Shown: positions 16,001 to 17,424 of the stretch, piece by piece
Layout: the number at the start of each line of letters is the position of its first letter
Numbering within the stretch: the first letter of the stretch is position 1
Source of the DNA: a bacterium SM23_31
GTDB lineage: Bacteria > SM23-31
Reading direction: 5' to 3'
NCBI GenBank assembly: GCA_001304035.1
Contig: LJUD01000041.1
Coordinates: 1-17,424 of the forward strand
DNA: 17,424 bases
Notes under the pieces: model-generated
Told to the model about the DNA's origin: nothing
Database searches by the model: none
What the model saw: the letters and a program-made list of their open reading frames with translations, nothing else
Position numbers and translations under genes: made by a program

Positions 16001-16095
16001 ATTAACCATAGTTCCATGAGAAATAGAAAAACCTCCTGACGAAGAAAGCACGTGAGTTTTAGCTGAGTCATCCTGCTTTCCTTAAAGACTGATAT
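15963..16095. repeat. 133-bp segment bounded by 11-bp inverted repeats
   Basis: ATATCAGTCTT (15963-15973) and AAGACTGATAT (16085-16095) are exact inverted repeats, 13 of 14 if extended inward. Inside, GAAAGCA and TGCTTTC form a further 7-bp inverted pair. The left arm lies within the antitoxin-like relic, so the second arm may be an inverted scrap of the same sequence. A small non-autonomous mobile element or a folded RNA are other options. No target-site duplication is evident. Confidence 0.4.
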
Positions 16096-16192
16096 AATAT
16101 GCACTCCGCACAAAATGCTAACAATATGAATAATTCATTAATATTATAGCAGAATGAAGAAAGCAGAAAGTTACATTGCAATAATTGTGCTC

Positions 16193-17305
16193 TTATTTCT
16201 TAACGGCGTTGAGAGGCTGCATTACTTTAACTCTCGTCCCGTCTTTCAATCCGCTCTGACCGACAATTATAATTTCGTCGCCCTCTGCCAAATCAGCGAG
16301 CGCTTCCACGTACTGTACATCAGAAACGCCCTCTTGCAGTAAAATCTTATGCGCAGTGGAATTTTTTACGACGTACACGAAAGGCAGGCCGCCGTCGTAT
16401 ACTATGGCGTTTTTGGGGACTACTATCACGTTTTCATGGACGGCAGTGATGATCCGAATTGATACAAACATACCGGGACTTAATGCGCCGTCTGGATCGG
16501 AAATGCCCACCGTAACTTTAAATGTACCGCTACTCGGATCGACAACGGGGCTTATCCGCTTTATTGTCCCCTGAAATTCACGGTTGCTTAAAAACTCAGC
16601 AATAACAATAGTTTTTTGCCCCGTTTTGACACTGCTTATTTCCTTTTCGGGGATGAATACCCTGACTATTTTTTCGGATGTGCCTACAATTTGGAACAGT
16701 TTTGTGGTATTCTGCACACGGTTGCCGGCATATACAAGCCGCTCTGCAACCACACCGCTGATAGGAGCCGTTATACGAGTATAACTCAGATCCTGCTGTG
16801 CCTGTTTCCAGTTTAGTTCCGCCTCCTGCATTGTGAATTTGGCAGTTTCATACTCCACTTCACTGATGATCTTTTTTTCAAATGATTCCTTGACACGGTT
16901 AAAATCGGCCTCACTTTTTCTGAAATTTACTTCCGCTTTCTGTTCAGCTAGTTTGTGTTCTGTATCGTCCAATTGCAGCAACAGGCTGTTTTTTGTAACG
17001 CGGTCGCCTTCTTCTACAAGGAGCTCTTTTATGATTCCGGCAACCTGAGGATATATATCCACCATAGTTTCGGTTTCAATGGTAGAGCTGAGTAATATAT
17101 AAGAGCGCATGGTTTGCGCAGTGACAGGAATTGTCTCAACTAAAACTTCATTAACACCAAGAGAAGACTCAGACGAAGGATCACTACTCTCACCGCTTTC
17201 TTGCTTAACTGGATCCCCTTCTGAAACTCTTGCACTGCACTGCAATAATGATATGAATATTAAAAAAACCAGTCCGAAAATAATATTCCATCTCAATAAT
17301 AACAT
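16193..17305 (-). CDS. RND periplasmic adaptor (membrane fusion protein), probable lipoprotein
   Basis: Links the RND permease to an outer-membrane channel. The ATG at 17305-17303 is chosen because GGGAG (17316-17312) is 6 nt upstream of it and directly abuts the ATG at 17311; this gives 370 residues. Residues 1-22 are hydrophobic and end in SLLQ-Cys23, a lipobox-like site with an unusual Gln before the Cys, so the protein may be lipid-anchored. An acidic Ser-rich linker follows (to about 50). Then come the first half of the lipoyl-type domain (DIYPQVAGIIKELLVEEGDRVTKN, about 82-105), an alpha-helical hairpin (about 110-170), the second lipoyl half (ITAPISGVVAERLVYAGNRV, about 173-195), the beta-barrel domain (to about 285, SPGMFVSIRI) and the membrane-proximal domain (VVPKNAIVYDGGLPFVYVV). 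Length and order fit the HlyD/AcrA family. The RND permease gene is next downstream on the same strand. Confidence 0.92.
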   Translation of the reverse strand: MLLLRWNIIFGLVFLIFISLLQCSARVSEGDPVKQESGESSDPSSESSLGVNEVLVETIPVTAQTMRSYILLSSTIETETMVDIYPQVAGIIKELLVEEGDRVTKNSLLLQLDDTEHKLAEQKAEVNFRKSEADFNRVKESFEKKIISEVEYETAKFTMQEAELNWKQAQQDLSYTRITAPISGVVAERLVYAGNRVQNTTKLFQIVGTSEKIVRVFIPEKEISSVKTGQKTIVIAEFLSNREFQGTIKRISPVVDPSSGTFKVTVGISDPDGALSPGMFVSIRIITAVHENVIVVPKNAIVYDGGLPFVYVVKNSTAHKILLQEGVSDVQYVEALADLAEGDEIIIVGQSGLKDGTRVKVMQPLNAVKK

Positions 17306-17424
17306 CCGCATCTCCCATATAACTTAAACTGATCTTCTACAGTTGGAAAAAATATCTTTAGTAATAACAGATACTTACGAGGCGTAAAAATTCTCTTGGC
17401 ACTACATTTTTTTCTTTTTTTATA
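17306..17424. other. Upstream edge of the adaptor gene, no feature seen
   Basis: Apart from the GGGAG ribosome binding site at 17312-17316, this 119-bp AT-rich end holds no convincing ORF, repeat or consensus promoter. The adaptor promoter may lie here or beyond the window. Confidence 0.5.

Larger units (their letters stand above)
15632..16192. other. 561-bp gap between adaptor and RND permease genes
   Basis: No intact gene. It holds a GC-rich hairpin repeat (15739-15763), an antitoxin-like relic (15941-16000) and an 11-bp inverted repeat (15963-16095), each listed separately. Adaptor and RND genes usually adjoin, so this gap looks like inserted and decayed DNA. Confidence 0.6.

Noticed and set aside
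16154..16342. Small membrane protein starting MKKAESYIAIIVLLF on the plus strand
   Set aside because: Most of it lies antisense to the adaptor gene 3' end, and there is no good ribosome binding site; the hydrophobic start is probably chance.

Overview
The window looks like chromosomal DNA of a Gram-negative bacterium of moderate to low GC, probably in the Fibrobacterota-Chlorobiota-Bacteroidota (FCB) superphylum or a neighbour such as Ignavibacteriota or Calditrichota. The evidence is a TolC-like outer-membrane protein, an RND pump with a lipoprotein-type adaptor, an M1-peptidase-like/golvesin-like polypeptide next to an ABC permease, a SPOR-domain lipoprotein, a Ycf48-like propeller and a class II (B12-dependent) ribonucleotide reductase. 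This placement is inference; no rRNA or other marker gene is present.

Layout, left to right. (1) 1-922, minus: the N-terminal ~307 residues of a TolC-family protein, running off the left edge. (2) 923-2182: about 1.25 kb with no believable gene, holding a 50-bp-period repeat array, strong hairpins, TAA microsatellites and a nearly perfect 105-bp duplication. (3) 7703-2183, minus: a membrane-anchored Ycf48-like propeller, an ABC ATPase, an ABC-2 permease and a large M1-like protein with a C-terminal golvesin-like module. The last two lie in different frames and overlap by 41 nt around a six-T run (minus strand). One T fewer would fuse them, and the M1-like domain has no HExxH zinc motif. (4) 7704-8249: a very AT-rich control region with two TTGACA-N17-TATATT promoters and three perfect DnaA boxes. 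(5) 8250-10727, plus: class II ribonucleotide reductase, followed by a strong terminator. (6) 11532-10948, minus: SPOR lipoprotein, convergent with the reductase. (7) 17305-16193 and 15631-11867, minus: periplasmic adaptor and RND permease of a tripartite exporter. The permease has about 220 extra residues with additional hydrophobic segments between the usual TM6 and TM7. The 561-bp gap between the two genes holds what looks like the decayed start of a Phd/YefM-type antitoxin.

How the parts fit: adaptor and RND permease form an inner-membrane export unit that needs a TolC-like channel; the TolC-like gene at the left end is a candidate but is far away. The ABC ATPase, permease and M1/golvesin polypeptide probably form one transporter with a large extracytoplasmic domain. 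The reductase is the only well-supported plus-strand gene, and its upstream region may link deoxynucleotide synthesis to DnaA or may itself be a replication origin. The most notable items are the DnaA-box/promoter region, the split permease/pseudo-peptidase pair, the RND insertion and the repeat array.
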